64,000 bases of DNA from Solicoccozyma terricola (lineage: Eukaryota > Basidiomycota > Tremellomycetes > Filobasidiales > Piskurozymaceae): positions 80,379-144,378 of the forward strand of contig BCLD01000008.1 in NCBI GenBank assembly GCA_001600875.1. Direction: 5' to 3'. Below the pieces are notes generated by a model. It saw only the letters and a program-made list of their open reading frames with translations, ran no database searches and was not told the origin of the DNA. A program made the position numbers and the translations under genes. Numbering within the stretch: the first letter of the stretch is position 1; each line of letters starts with the position of its first letter. Shown here in pieces: positions 1-10,508 of this stretch.

Positions 1-250
1 AGAATTCGATGTCTGAATTGGTTCGAGATTACTATGGGTTTACAGCAACGGGAGGATGTAGCTTGGCAATCCGCCGATCTTGGGCATACGAGGGATGGTG
101 ATGATGGATAACTTGACTAGCCACATGAGTGTTCAATTTCGATGTTTACAAGAGCGTACTCCTCAAAATCATTTTATTTTAGTTTATCCGTCCAGTTGGG
201 CACAGAGTGACGCTCTATGCCGCTCGGTTGGGAGCTACGGGGACTTGTAT

Positions 251-1294
251 CTACTGGGGCCCGCCACCAAACTCGAACGGGCTGTCAGGCTGGGCCTCGT
301 AGGCATACAACGTGCAGTTGTGCTGCACAGGCAACCAGTACACCCTTAGCTTTCCATCGACAATGGCTGCATCCATAGGGTTTTCGGTAACGAGCTTGCC
401 CGTCTCGGTCTTCATGGTGATCGGCACCTCCTCAAGCGGGACCATGGTCTCGGTGTCGACGATGGCAAGCCCTCCAATCTCGATGCCGTTGAGATTGGTA
501 ACGGCCGAGCAGAGCATGACAGAACGATCACCGTAGTGCTTGGTTTGGCCGAGGAACTTGCAGTCCTGATAGTCGACCCAGTACGATGGATTGCGCACGC
601 TGCTGCGTGGGGCCGTGAATGCCGGCGGACCGGCCTTGTTGCTGTGCTCATCAAACATGGATGCGTTGCGCGATCCCCAGTTCATTGTCGTGAGGGAGCC
701 AGTCCGCACATCGTGGACGATGCCACCCATGTGGTCTGCGATGCGGAACTGGGGGGTGGGTTCCAGCGTGGACGGGTCGATCTTGTACACTGTTGCGGTA
801 GAATTGGGCCGGTACTGACCGATGGTCGCCCAGATGGTCTGGCCGTCATAGTCGATACCTCCGTTGTGGTACTCGACATTGCCTTTGTCGGTCAGCGTGG
901 CATCTGCGATACGGGTCCCGTTGCCATCGAACACCATCATATGGGCAAATCCAGCACCAGCGGTTCGATCGGTGCCATTGGTGACCTGAGCATACTTCTG
1001 CGTCGACTGGGTGTACTCGCCCGCCGAAACAAAGTATCGATTGTCGCCGAGATGCACGATACCCTCGGGCTCGTAACATTCACCCTGGAAGTTGACCTCG
1101 TCCACCAGCTTCCAGACGGTGGTTCGACCGAGGCTCTGGAATTGGGTGATGATTTCTTCGGCGTTGGATGCGACGCCCGGAGCGGGAAGGGGAAACGGGG
1201 CAATCTCCTGCGAAGAGCCGGACCGGGTGATGTTGAGCGCGACCGCGGAGGCGGCGAGGGCAAAAACGGAGAGGGGAGCAACAGTGATCATCAT
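251..1294 (-). CDS. Secreted DUF6454-like protein
   Basis: A single-exon frame of 347 residues. It opens with a hydrophobic signal peptide (about residues 1-19, likely cut after an A-x-A motif), so the product is probably secreted. Several N-x-S/T glycosylation sites follow. The body has motifs such as EGIVHLGDNRYFVSAGEYT and the segment YHNGGIDYDGQTIWATIGQY, which I associate with the fungal DUF6454 family, and repeated strand-like blocks that would suit a beta-propeller fold. No catalytic residues can be named and the function is unknown. The start is the first of two adjacent Met codons ahead of the signal peptide. It stands alone, with about 250 bases downstream to the window edge and no partner gene nearby. 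The reading frame is secure; the family call is from memory. Confidence 0.7.
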   Translation of the reverse strand: MMITVAPLSVFALAASAVALNITRSGSSQEIAPFPLPAPGVASNAEEIITQFQSLGRTTVWKLVDEVNFQGECYEPEGIVHLGDNRYFVSAGEYTQSTQKYAQVTNGTDRTAGAGFAHMMVFDGNGTRIADATLTDKGNVEYHNGGIDYDGQTIWATIGQYRPNSTATVYKIDPSTLEPTPQFRIADHMGGIVHDVRTGSLTTMNWGSRNASMFDEHSNKAGPPAFTAPRSSVRNPSYWVDYQDCKFLGQTKHYGDRSVMLCSAVTNLNGIEIGGLAIVDTETMVPLEEVPITMKTETGKLVTENPMDAAIVDGKLRVYWLPVQHNCTLYAYEAQPDSPFEFGGGPQ

Positions 1295-2783
1295 CGTGTG
1301 TGTGGTGGTGGTCGCAAGCGTGGGCCGGTGCGACGCAGTGGAATGGGACTCAAGCTACCCTCCCTTATACAGGCAACCATCCGATCAAACGATGAACGAT
1401 CCTCTCCTCTCAAGGTTGAAAGTCTAGCCACCACGTTTCTCGCCAGAAGTCTCGGGGGATGAGCCCCTGCGTAATTAACGAACATGATATGAGAATAGGC
1501 TGCATATCTATTAGTGAAAACACGTGTCGGAGCAAGGAACGTTGGCGATGATGTCCTGGCCAGGTGGCGCGTTGGCGGTGTGCACGTTCGCGTGTATCCA
1601 ACTGTAGGTCCTCCACGACTCCCACGATGACCCGACGGGCTGGAGAGACGCCGGAACACGATGAACCACGAGGTCACCGGTACGGTGAGGGGTTCACGAC
1701 ACCTACATTCCCGTTGAGCATTGGTGGACGTCCGACGATCAGCATGTAGGGAAACGGAAGATGAGCTGTTATCCGCCCACAGAACAGGGTGGCCTAGCAT
1801 GTGCTTTTGACTTCCGCTCACTGGCACCAGGAAGTTTATATATTGATTATTCCTGGATTCGGTATTATTAGTCACGTAACCTCAGCATTCTCAGGAATAC
1901 TGGATTTTTCCGAATAAGTTTGAGAGCTCATGTTCATCTTTTTCCCATTCTTTAACATTTCGGGCCTCCTGTTGCTATGGCTAATAGTTAGGCAAATTAG
2001 CTTATGGCCCTATTGGCTCGTTTCCAGACACTGGACGGATTACAAGTAACAAGTAAAACTATCACTACAATGCGTAAAAACTTTGTGGCAAGTCTTTTTT
2101 GGAAAAACGATATCAGACGTTTTCTTAAGCTTGTTATTTAGATAACGCAAAAACAATATAACGACTATAACCTGCATTAATATAGGATCCTTAATATAAT
2201 TAAAAAGCATAGTGTCGCGGCGGCATAAAGTTTTAGACGGTAAAACACCTGCATTCTTCACAACACATTAACGGTTCACAAACATCTAAGTGATGGTGAT
2301 CTGTGAAGTGGTAATTAATAATTCGGAAAAGGACCACCGCGATGAATGCAAAGCACCTGTTATGATGATTCGAATGTGTGTATCTACTGGTACAACAACA
2401 ACTCGGTATCTACTTCAAGTAGTCGTAATTGCCTGAAGACTCATCCACAAAATTAGATCTCTCATCTGATTTTTTTTTCGGGGTTCACAGCCGACCGCTG
2501 GGAGCTTCCGGACCAGATTGGCACTGGGGAGGGTTCCATTGGAGGCCGTCAATGCGGACGACTGCGGGAGAGCGACGAAGCGGGCGCCAGGAACTGATTA
2601 ACATTAAACCAGAATTGGATGCGGTAACAGGAGCGGAAGTGGAAGCCATGATATTGAGGAATGCTTACACCCGACTTCAACTGGCCCCATGGAGAATCCA
2701 GGTCTGGGCCCCGCCAAAGACGTCGCTCTCACAGCTCCCGTCCTCCCTGAAAATGATGCAGCTCTCTTCGATCATTCTGGTCA
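1295..2783. other. Intergenic, no gene recognised
   Basis: No frame with recognisable protein features is seen. Bases 1860-2300 are clearly more A+T-rich than the rest of the window, typical of intergenic or decayed DNA in such genomes. Confidence 0.5.
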
Positions 2784-3968
2784 ATGCTCAGCACCTCGAA
2801 ATACAATTGGGAACCTACAACACCCTCCCTCAGGACCGGGTTAGATCAGACGAATACGCTACGTGTGGTCACCAAAAGACCCACGGTCCGATTGGAGAAT
2901 CAATTCAAGCAATATTCGATTCAACTAGATCTTCAAAGGCGTATTGTGGACGCTGGTGTATATCAATTGGAGGATCTCTTCTACAAGAAAGACTTTCAAG
3001 AGGATTTATGAAAGCTCAACTTGCCTTTCAATGGTCACGATGCAACCCGCATCGCTGAGAACCTTGATACCTTGTTTCAAGAGTATTCCGATTGTTCTTT
3101 TGTAGTGACAGAGGAAAGTTTTTGGGATCACGTCAATGCACTTGGAGATGCTCTACACCTCGAAGCATTTTGCATGCGAAATAGTTCGAGACTAGGATCA
3201 GATCATATAGAGTTCCAGGACCTACAATCCAAGGTTGAACAGCTCCAGCGAAAAGTGGAAATGCTGCAGTCGTACACCGTGATGGTGGATGTCATGGAAG
3301 TGACACTGTCGATCGATTCCTCACTCACACTATTCACCGATGATTTTGCAATCGCATGCAAAACCCTGCTGTGTGTCGGCCTCGCTTTGCTTGTGAGTGA
3401 AGCCATCACTCATCACCAGCAAGGTCTTCAATCTCGCGAGGAGGATGTGCTGCAAGCAGCAGCAATACAGATTGCAGGAGCCCCCGATCAATCGAGTGAA
3501 TTCGCAAATGAGGCTTTGATACAAACCATCAGTGCTCTCAAAAGTGCAGCCGTACTGGCGGACACCATTACCTGGTTACAATCAGCCATGAAGACAGGCG
3601 GCGGAATGTTCAACTGCATGTGTTCATGCATCAATGCATATGGTGTCTTTTCTCACCCAACCACTCCAGAAACATCACCCCAACATTCTCGAAAGAGTGA
3701 ATCAGCAGATGATTGGGAAGCTTCGTGTAAGGATATGACCTTTCCCAGGCCTCCTCCTTACCGTTCCGCGGTGCCATGCTCCACGGATATTCGTCCACGT
3801 CGACACATCAACGCACGCTCGGCCGTCTCAGCATCGTTCACCGTCCTCACGCCCGCCCAATCGCCCTTGCTAACGGCATATGACCGGGGACCGCTCTTGC
3901 ATATGTCTTTCATTCCTTTTTTCCTCTTTTTTCATCTCGCTACGCAATATACGTGCGAGTACATATAA
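2784..3968 (+). pseudogene. Unrecognised coiled-coil protein gene with in-frame TGA
   Basis: One reading frame stays open from the ATG at 2784 to 3968 except for a TGA at 3009-3011. No GT donor lies near the stop that would let an intron remove it. The part after the stop looks like real protein: an acidic helical stretch, a short heptad coiled coil (QSKVEQLQRKVEMLQ), a hydrophobic segment (LLCVGLALLVSEA) and a Ser/Thr/Pro-rich tail. I do not recognise the family. It is either a gene inactivated by one nonsense change or two pieces of a larger lost gene. The adjacent repeat block from about 3970 supports a degrading locus. The true 5' end is not visible. Confidence 0.35.
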
Positions 3969-4525
3969 CGGGAGCCCTCTACCTTCGGTGGACGGTCTTT
4001 TCCCTTTTCCTCACCCTGTATTAGACCTAGTTCTGCAGAGTATACATCGTCTGCACATAAAACACTTCACTTCCCTCGATCGATCGTCCTCAAGACTAGC
4101 TACCTTTCGGACCACGATCTCTTCTCTCACTTTCGACCCTCAATTACTTCATGTCTTTCGGCCACTGTCAGGTGCCAGATCTTCAGGGCTACGAGGAATC
4201 TACGAAGAATCGGTGGCCGGAGATGTGATATGGCAGGTGATGGATAATCGGGCCTCTCGCAGTTGGATTCAGATCTACAGCTAAGTCGAGCGAAGAGATG
4301 AAGACAGCGGAGAATGTTCGGGCTGGAGGAGAGGTCGGTGCCCGGAGAATTAAGAGATGAGGAGCGAGATGTGTGTGCGTGTGTGTGTGTGTGTGTGTCG
4401 AGGACCGAAGAGGGCCGATCGATGAAGTGTGGAGATGTGCAGACGTTGTATACTCCGAAGACTTGGTCTAATACAAGGTGAGGAAAAGGGGAAAGACCGT
4501 CCACCGAAGGGTAGAGGCTCCTGCT
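3968..4525. repeat. Inverted repeat, decayed transposable-element fragments
   Basis: About 120 bases at 3970-4090 reappear as a diverged reverse complement at 4405-4525. Shared blocks include ttcggtggacggtctt and agagtatacat. The space between them is about 310 bases. Part of that loop (about 4200-4275) is repeated again in reverse complement near 5850-5925. Three related fragments in mixed orientation fit remnants of solo LTRs or a similar element. No transposase or reverse transcriptase frame is seen. Confidence 0.6.
4371..4398. repeat. GT dinucleotide microsatellite
   Basis: A 28-base run of GT repeats with one interruption (gtgtgtgcgtgtgtgt), lying inside the loop of the inverted repeat. 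Confidence 0.9.
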
Positions 4526-5130
4526 ATATATACAGGGGACATCTCGCTGGGCGAGATGTCAAAGAGAGAAAAAAGAGAAAAAGAGCGCTGAAGAACCGGT
4601 CCGGAGAGATACGAAGTCCGGCAAGCGAGAGGGGCTGACCAATCGGCATCGAGACCTTCTCGGAGCGGTGTTCCAGGCGAGCAGGTCGGCGAATCCATCG
4701 GGGGTGACGTCGACGAGAGGACAGTGTCACGGGAATTCCTCTGAACACGCTACGATCTCCCATTGCCGTCGCTCTAGGATATCAGATAGGAGCGCCACGT
4801 CATTCATCATAACTCGCGCACGTTATCATCGTCATTCGCATGACCCGAACTAGGCTCGTACGCCTAACAACCATTGTTCCACGAACAATGGACATATGCC
4901 AGGTCTACGGCCCGACAGTGGCTAAACCGACTCACGCCATCTCAGACGTGGTCGCCATCAGACGGATCCGTCCGAATCCGTCCGGATTCGTCCAAGACAT
5001 ACTCTCGCCGCTCGTACACTCACCAGTCGGCTCGAATCTACGTTCTGAAGTCGTGATACGACCACTCCGTAGCTTGGCAACATGGATCGGTCATACACGA
5101 GCGTCAGTATCTCCAATACGACGCCAGGAT

Positions 5131-5283
5131 CTCCAATCCGGCCTCTATGGAACAATAGCACGTCAGAACAGAACGATCTATCTCCAATCCGGCCTCTATG
5201 GAACAATAGAGCGTCAGAACAGTACGATCTATCTCCAATCCGGCCTCTATGGAACAATAGAGCATCAGAACAGTACGGCCCGG
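5131..5283. repeat. Three tandem copies of a 51-bp unit
   Basis: The unit starts ctccaatccggcctctatgg at 5131, 5182 and 5233. Copies differ at a few positions. Because 51 is 17 codons the repeat keeps frames open on both strands, producing spurious repetitive reading frames; no real gene is supported here. Confidence 0.85.
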
Positions 5284-5819
5284 ACGGTATGGCAATTAGC
5301 CAAGTGTTCCCGTCCATCCTACATACTTAAGGTAGCCTTTTGTACGTACTCTAGTTATTGCTCTCTTTCCTCGAGCAATATTATCAATTGTATGCAACAC
5401 CCTTACGACCGTTGCATTATACGACCGACCATTGCCTAGAGGCACTCGAACGTAGACGCACTTAGTGAAGCACGCTCCGCTTACACACACACGAACACAC
5501 GAAGACGACACCGCGCGGATCCGCACACTTCCGTCCGAATCCGTCCAGAACCCAACGAACGCTGACCGATACCGAATAGAGAGTCAAGTGACTCGTCTAT
5601 CCTCGGGTGTGACGATCGTCGTTAGATCGTTACAGACAGATGGGGATTCGTCGTTGGGGAATCATCGTCGAACTGATATGAGGGCTCCGGGGATTCGTAG
5701 TCTGGAGCACCGCGGATGAAGAATCGGTGGGCGAGATCCGCGGATCGGTGAGGATTCGGGCCTGAGATGGGTCGTATCCTTACAGCCACTGACTCAGCGT
5801 CGCCGATTCTCTCTCTCTC

Positions 5820-5960
5820 TTGTCGTCAACGTCACTTCGTCCACCTTAACGGCGGTTCGGAATCTAACTGCAAGAGGCCCGATCATTCGTCATCTGCCAA
5901 CGCTTCTTCGACCACCGTTCCCACGGAATCTGAAAGCCTAGCACCTGACAACAGACATCG
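5820..5960. repeat. Third copy of the decayed repeat
   Basis: This stretch aligns with the reverse complement of about 4160-4280, sharing blocks such as gaggcccgat and agcacctgac or its near match. The rest of 4530-6400 holds short related pieces but no recognisable gene. Confidence 0.5.
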
Positions 5961-6407
5961 TCCAGTGTCTTCGGGTTAAACCCACCAACACGTCCGATAT
6001 CGTCTGCCAATCCCCATTACTCTCAAGTCCTCGAGAACCCTCCACCGGTGACCAGTAGGTTGGCATCAGCAATTAAGTGTGCAAAGCTTCCAAGCTTCCA
6101 AGCTCTTTACGAGTACATCTGGACGATGGCCCCCCGACGTTCCTCCCCCGGCCTCCACCCTTACTATGCTCCACGTTTCCGGGATGGAGGGCCGCAGATG
6201 CCAACGCGCGGCGGAATCTCAATCTCATGGTGCTTTGGTTGCCACGTGTTTTCTCGGTCCAACGCCGGCGACGAGGTGTCTGCTCCACTGGGGACACAGT
6301 CCAGCCACCAGGCTCAAGGCATATAGAACGCTGCCTCGTCCTGATCGTTTCCATCGGCTGCTGTTTCGCCCATTCTCAAGCATTCTCGTACGAGAGTCCC
6401 AGTCAAC

Positions 6408-7958
6408 ATGTCCAATGTAACTGCCACGACAGGGAACAAGGTCGGCTATGTTCGACTTGGAAAGTCCGGTCTCAAGGTGAGCGAGGGTTCCTCCATTGAT
6501 TCACGAATGTTGCATCCATCTAGTTGGGTTGTTGATCCTTGTCCTTTGACAACATCGCCAGGTATCCAAGCTTATCCTCGGTTGCATGAGCTACGGGTGC
6601 AAGGCCTGGGCCGACTGGGTCATCGAGGACGAGGAGGAAGCCCTCAAGCACATGAAGGTGAGTATTGCTCCCAATCCATGGCCAAGGTCAGACAGAGCTT
6701 GACTTTTCATTCCGGATTTCGTCATTTTCTTTACCTTGCCAAATTCATGTAGTTTGCGTTCGATAACGGCATCAACACGTTTGATACCGCCAACGTATAC
6801 AGCAATGGTGAATCCGAGCGGATGATAGGCGCCTTCCTCCGGGCTTATGCCATTCCTCGTGACGAGGTCGTCATTCTTACCAAGGTTTTCTGCCCGGTGA
6901 ATAAGGATCCCAAGGGCCCAAAGGCCATGGGACCAAATCCAGATGGCCGGGGGTATGTGAATCAGTATGGCCTCAGCAGAAAGCACATTTTCGACAGCAT
7001 CAAGTTGTCCTTGGAGCGCTTGGGTCTGGAATACGTCGACGTGTTGCAGGTGAGCTTTTCTTTCTTCCCCGCCGGCACGGATTTTGGGTAGCGAACCAGG
7101 CACAGTGTCTGATAGCGGCGTTGCTGTCCCTCGTTCCCCCCAGTGCCATCGATTCGACAAGGATACTCCAATTGAAGAGACGATGCAAGCCCTCCACGAC
7201 GTTGTCAAGGCCGGTTATGCACGCTACATTGGCATGTCCTCATGTTGGGCGTACCAATTTCATCATATGCAATCGTATGCCATCCAGAACAGATTGACGC
7301 CTTTCATTAGCATGCAGGTAGGGTCGGCTGTCCGGATCTGCTCATGAATCAGTCAGTTCAAGGTCTCTGATCGCAACGCGACCGCAGAACTTTTACAACG
7401 CTATATACAGGGAAGAAGAGCGGGAGATGATACCCACTTTGGAGATGTTCGGTGTTGGTTGCATCCCGTGAGTCGGTGGCGACTAGACGAATCATGTATC
7501 TTACTGACACGGACCTTGTTCGCTGGATGCTGCCCATAGTTGGAGTCCGCTAGCCAGAGGGTTCCTGGCTCGGCCAGCTAGCGACTCTGATACCACCGAT
7601 CGATCCAAAACCGACGAGCTATACCAAAAATATATGGGCGAGCAGAAGCACGCTGGTGTTCAAATCAACCAAGTCGTCGAGGAAATCGCAAAGGAGAGGG
7701 GTATTAGTATGGCCCAGGTGGCATGTGCATGGACTTTGAGCAAGCCATACATTACTGCTCCAATCGTGGGCTCCACCAAGCTGGAAAACTTGAAAGACCT
7801 AATCGACGCAGTAGATATCAAGCTGACGGAGGACGAGATAAAGCGGATTGATGCACCGTACACGGCGTAAGTTTTCCCATGGAACCTAGAACCTGAAGTT
7901 AGCTCTGACTGATATTCGTTCATGCCTTCGAAGTCGTTCCGTTACCGGCCACGTCTGA
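6408..7958 (+). CDS. Aldo/keto reductase
   Basis: Seven exons (6408-6476, 6562-6657, 6753-7049, 7144-7317, 7388-7467, 7540-7866, 7934-7958) give 355 residues with all phases consistent. The protein is an NADPH-dependent aldo/keto reductase of the AAD/YakC type, acting on carbonyl substrates in the cytosol. It shows the start motif RLGKSGLKVSKLILG, the catalytic Asp and Tyr in FDTANVYSNGESE, Lys in ILTKVF and His in LQCHRFD, then WSPLARG and the cofactor-binding IVGSTKLENL. The last exon is only 25 bases and supplies the common fungal tail RSVTGH; without it the protein would stop at a TAA eleven codons earlier. The physiological substrate is not apparent, and no pathway partner adjoins it directly. 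Confidence 0.92.
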
Positions 7959-8688
7959 GCTCTTGAGCCAGATTTTCAGTGCGTGAAAGACGAAACTCTG
8001 GTGTGACGGGCCCATCAATCAGGTCTTAGGTAATGTCCGTAACGCTTGAAAAGATCACTGTTTCCGTGATTTAGCGAGCGGATTGGCGGTGCCATCTACG
8101 TCTACCGTCATTTTATTGAAGATCCTACCTAGCCTACTTGTAGCTCACCGTAATCCAGCCTAACGCATGACAATCCCTGCTTCCGAATGACTGGCATGCG
8201 CCAGGTGGTAGAATAGAATGACTGCATGCCACCTAATCCAATCTGTCTAATCCAATCTATGAATGTCATCTCACCCCGTCCTCCGCAGAGGCCGCAAAAC
8301 TTGTCGTCCTGGCGCCCGGTGATGGTCTCCCATTAAGTGGATAGGACTCCTATCAATGAGGTCACCGATAAAGATGAAGCCGCTACTTTATGATACAGAA
8401 GCATCGTCTCAGGGACTGAACGTTAGCACGGGGTTAGAGTTGGAAAATGAAAGTGGAACGAGCCATTCCCCTAAGAGCGGACATCATCTCCTCCCGGTAT
8501 CAGATGACGGACATCTTGGTATTGAATGTCCGTCACCTCAAGATTCCTATTCCTACACCCGGCTTGAATCAACCAATCCAACAAATATATATCGACAACA
8601 AATCTCTCCAACAATGCTCTATCCCGTCTACAACAAATCTCTCCAACAAGGCTAGCGTCCTCCATCGCCACGTCCGGCAACGAGTTCC
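7959..8688. other. Intergenic, no gene recognised
   Basis: A 730-base stretch without a credible coding frame. A short frame at 8356-8655 has no recognisable features and could be upstream untranslated sequence of the next gene. Confidence 0.5.
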
Positions 8689-10262
8689 ATGAAGCACAAA
8701 TCGAAGCGTCAGCGGGAAGACGGGCCACCAAGACCAAGAACAAGACCACGACCACGACCAACATCGCAACCAATCTCCCAACCTGAACCTCTACCTCCTT
8801 CCTCTTCCATCGTTCTCGGCACCGAATACAAACGTGCAGACCAGACCTGGGAAATAGGCGGCTCAAATGAAAATCTCATCACTATCGTCGACTACCACAT
8901 TAAGACTTTTGTCCTATGCGTCGTTCCCGTCTCCTTTCTCCGATCTTCGGGTGATAATTCCTGGGCTTACATATTTCATGTGATTGGGTGCTGTGTCGAG
9001 AATGGTCATGATGGGTCGGTGCTTGATGGTGATGGAAACCAGCATAGAGAGGACAGCCGGGAGGAGCCGAGGGCGGGAGTCTATATGCTTAGAAATGCAG
9101 GTGAGTTGGTCTTGCATTCGTGAGGCGGTCTGGGATGTCCTTTGGGGCCTAGGAGAGATTGGCGACCCTTCCCTGCTTTGTCAGAGGTTCGGTTCTTATC
9201 AAGAACGCCCCCTTCAGTCCTTCTTTCCTTCATCACCCACCCTCAGCCCAAGCTATGCAGTCGGACCAGCTGACATTTCCTCCCCCTCCCAATCTCCCAA
9301 ATCAGATACAAGTTGTACCTCAATCCCCTCACGAGGTCCTCAGTCCAACCGGTTACCCAAGACGGGAGCTCCGTCGCTCGATCTCCGGAGCGAAATGATC
9401 AGCCATTCAAGTCGATCTACGGAGAATCAGGTGGGTGTCTCTTTTTTAGCGTCATGACAATCCGAGTTATGAGAATACTCTTCCAATCCTTACACTTTCC
9501 GGTCCTCTATTTCTACCCCTGGGTTTCACCATCTTCTCCACTTTTCACTTTTCACTTTTCGCTGCTACACTACCAACCCGAACCACAGAGCCGCTTCAAG
9601 GAAGATTTGATTGCGAGGGATTCAGCCTGCTTGATTACCGAAGCGCATTGTCAGCAATGTGTTGCAGTGCATATTGTCCCCCAAAGTCGGAAAGACGTGA
9701 GCGAAGTTTGGGGCTCTCTACCTTGTCGTCGATGTCTCTTCGCCATTATTGACAAAATGCCTGGGCTTCGAAAAACCGTCAGATTTACCAGGAACTCCTG
9801 GGTTTGGTCTTTGATGTCTTCGCTACATCTGCGGGATTGCTGTTGAGGACTGACATGCATAAGCGGTATGACAACTATGAGCTTTCTGTCTATGTCAAGG
9901 CAAGTCCTCTCGGGCGGGGTGTTCGGCGGTATTCCAAGAATGAGTACTGACTCATGGCAATTCGGCCCCCCCCCCCCCTTATCCGTCCTCCTTGGCCTAC
10001 TAGAATGATGCATACTACATCCACATTTTCACACTCGACGAGCCTTGGCTCCGCCAGTTTCACGGTAAATGACTCGATGCCAACCGATTCAGTCGTTTTG
10101 TACCGGCGCATGATCATCCAAACAAAAAAACTTGTCGACTGGCATTATCGGCAGGCGGTAATGGCAAGGCTTCGAGGTTATGCTTATGGGATGGAGACGA
10201 GTAGGGAGGGTGGGGATGTGCCGGTACCCGAAGGGGCACCGGTGCCTTGTCCGGATTTTTAA
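8689..10262 (+). CDS. HNH nuclease domain protein (fungal HNH_2 type)
   Basis: The proposed exons are 8689-9100, 9261-9430, 9589-9696, 9783-9899, 10004-10064 and 10093-10262. The N-terminal part is basic and proline-rich. The exon at 9589 carries the HNH core (RFKEDLIARDSACLITEAHC, then VHIVPQSR), followed by LLGLVFDVFA, the LLLRTDMHKRYDNYELSVYV block, FTLDEPWLRQFH and the conserved tail WHYRQAVMARLRGYAYGM. This arrangement matches the HNH_2 proteins that are expanded in basidiomycetes, whose role is unknown. The intron at 9900 has a GC donor and contains a 13-base C run. The last junction needs either a 28-base intron or a one-base frameshift, so the 3' end may be damaged. The N-terminal exons are less certain than the HNH part. 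Confidence 0.7.
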
Positions 10263-10508
10263 GTGATGCGTTGAGAGAGGACGATGACTGTAACGCAATG
10301 CGACGTAACTCGATATGTAATGATGTGCTCATGTTCTTTTGACCATTCCATTCATGGAGTCCGAGTCGACAAGACGGTGATATGCCATTCACGTGGTGAT
10401 TATGACGGTCAAAGACCATCTGCAACCATCTGCAACTGCCATCGGCAAGAAGTACCTTGAGCTCTCCTACGATCGCTCTTCGTCTCGCATCCAAGTCCAA
10501 TACCAACG

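Noticed and set aside
536..1462. A 308-residue plus-strand frame
   Set aside because: It is the antisense shadow of the secreted DUF6454-like protein.
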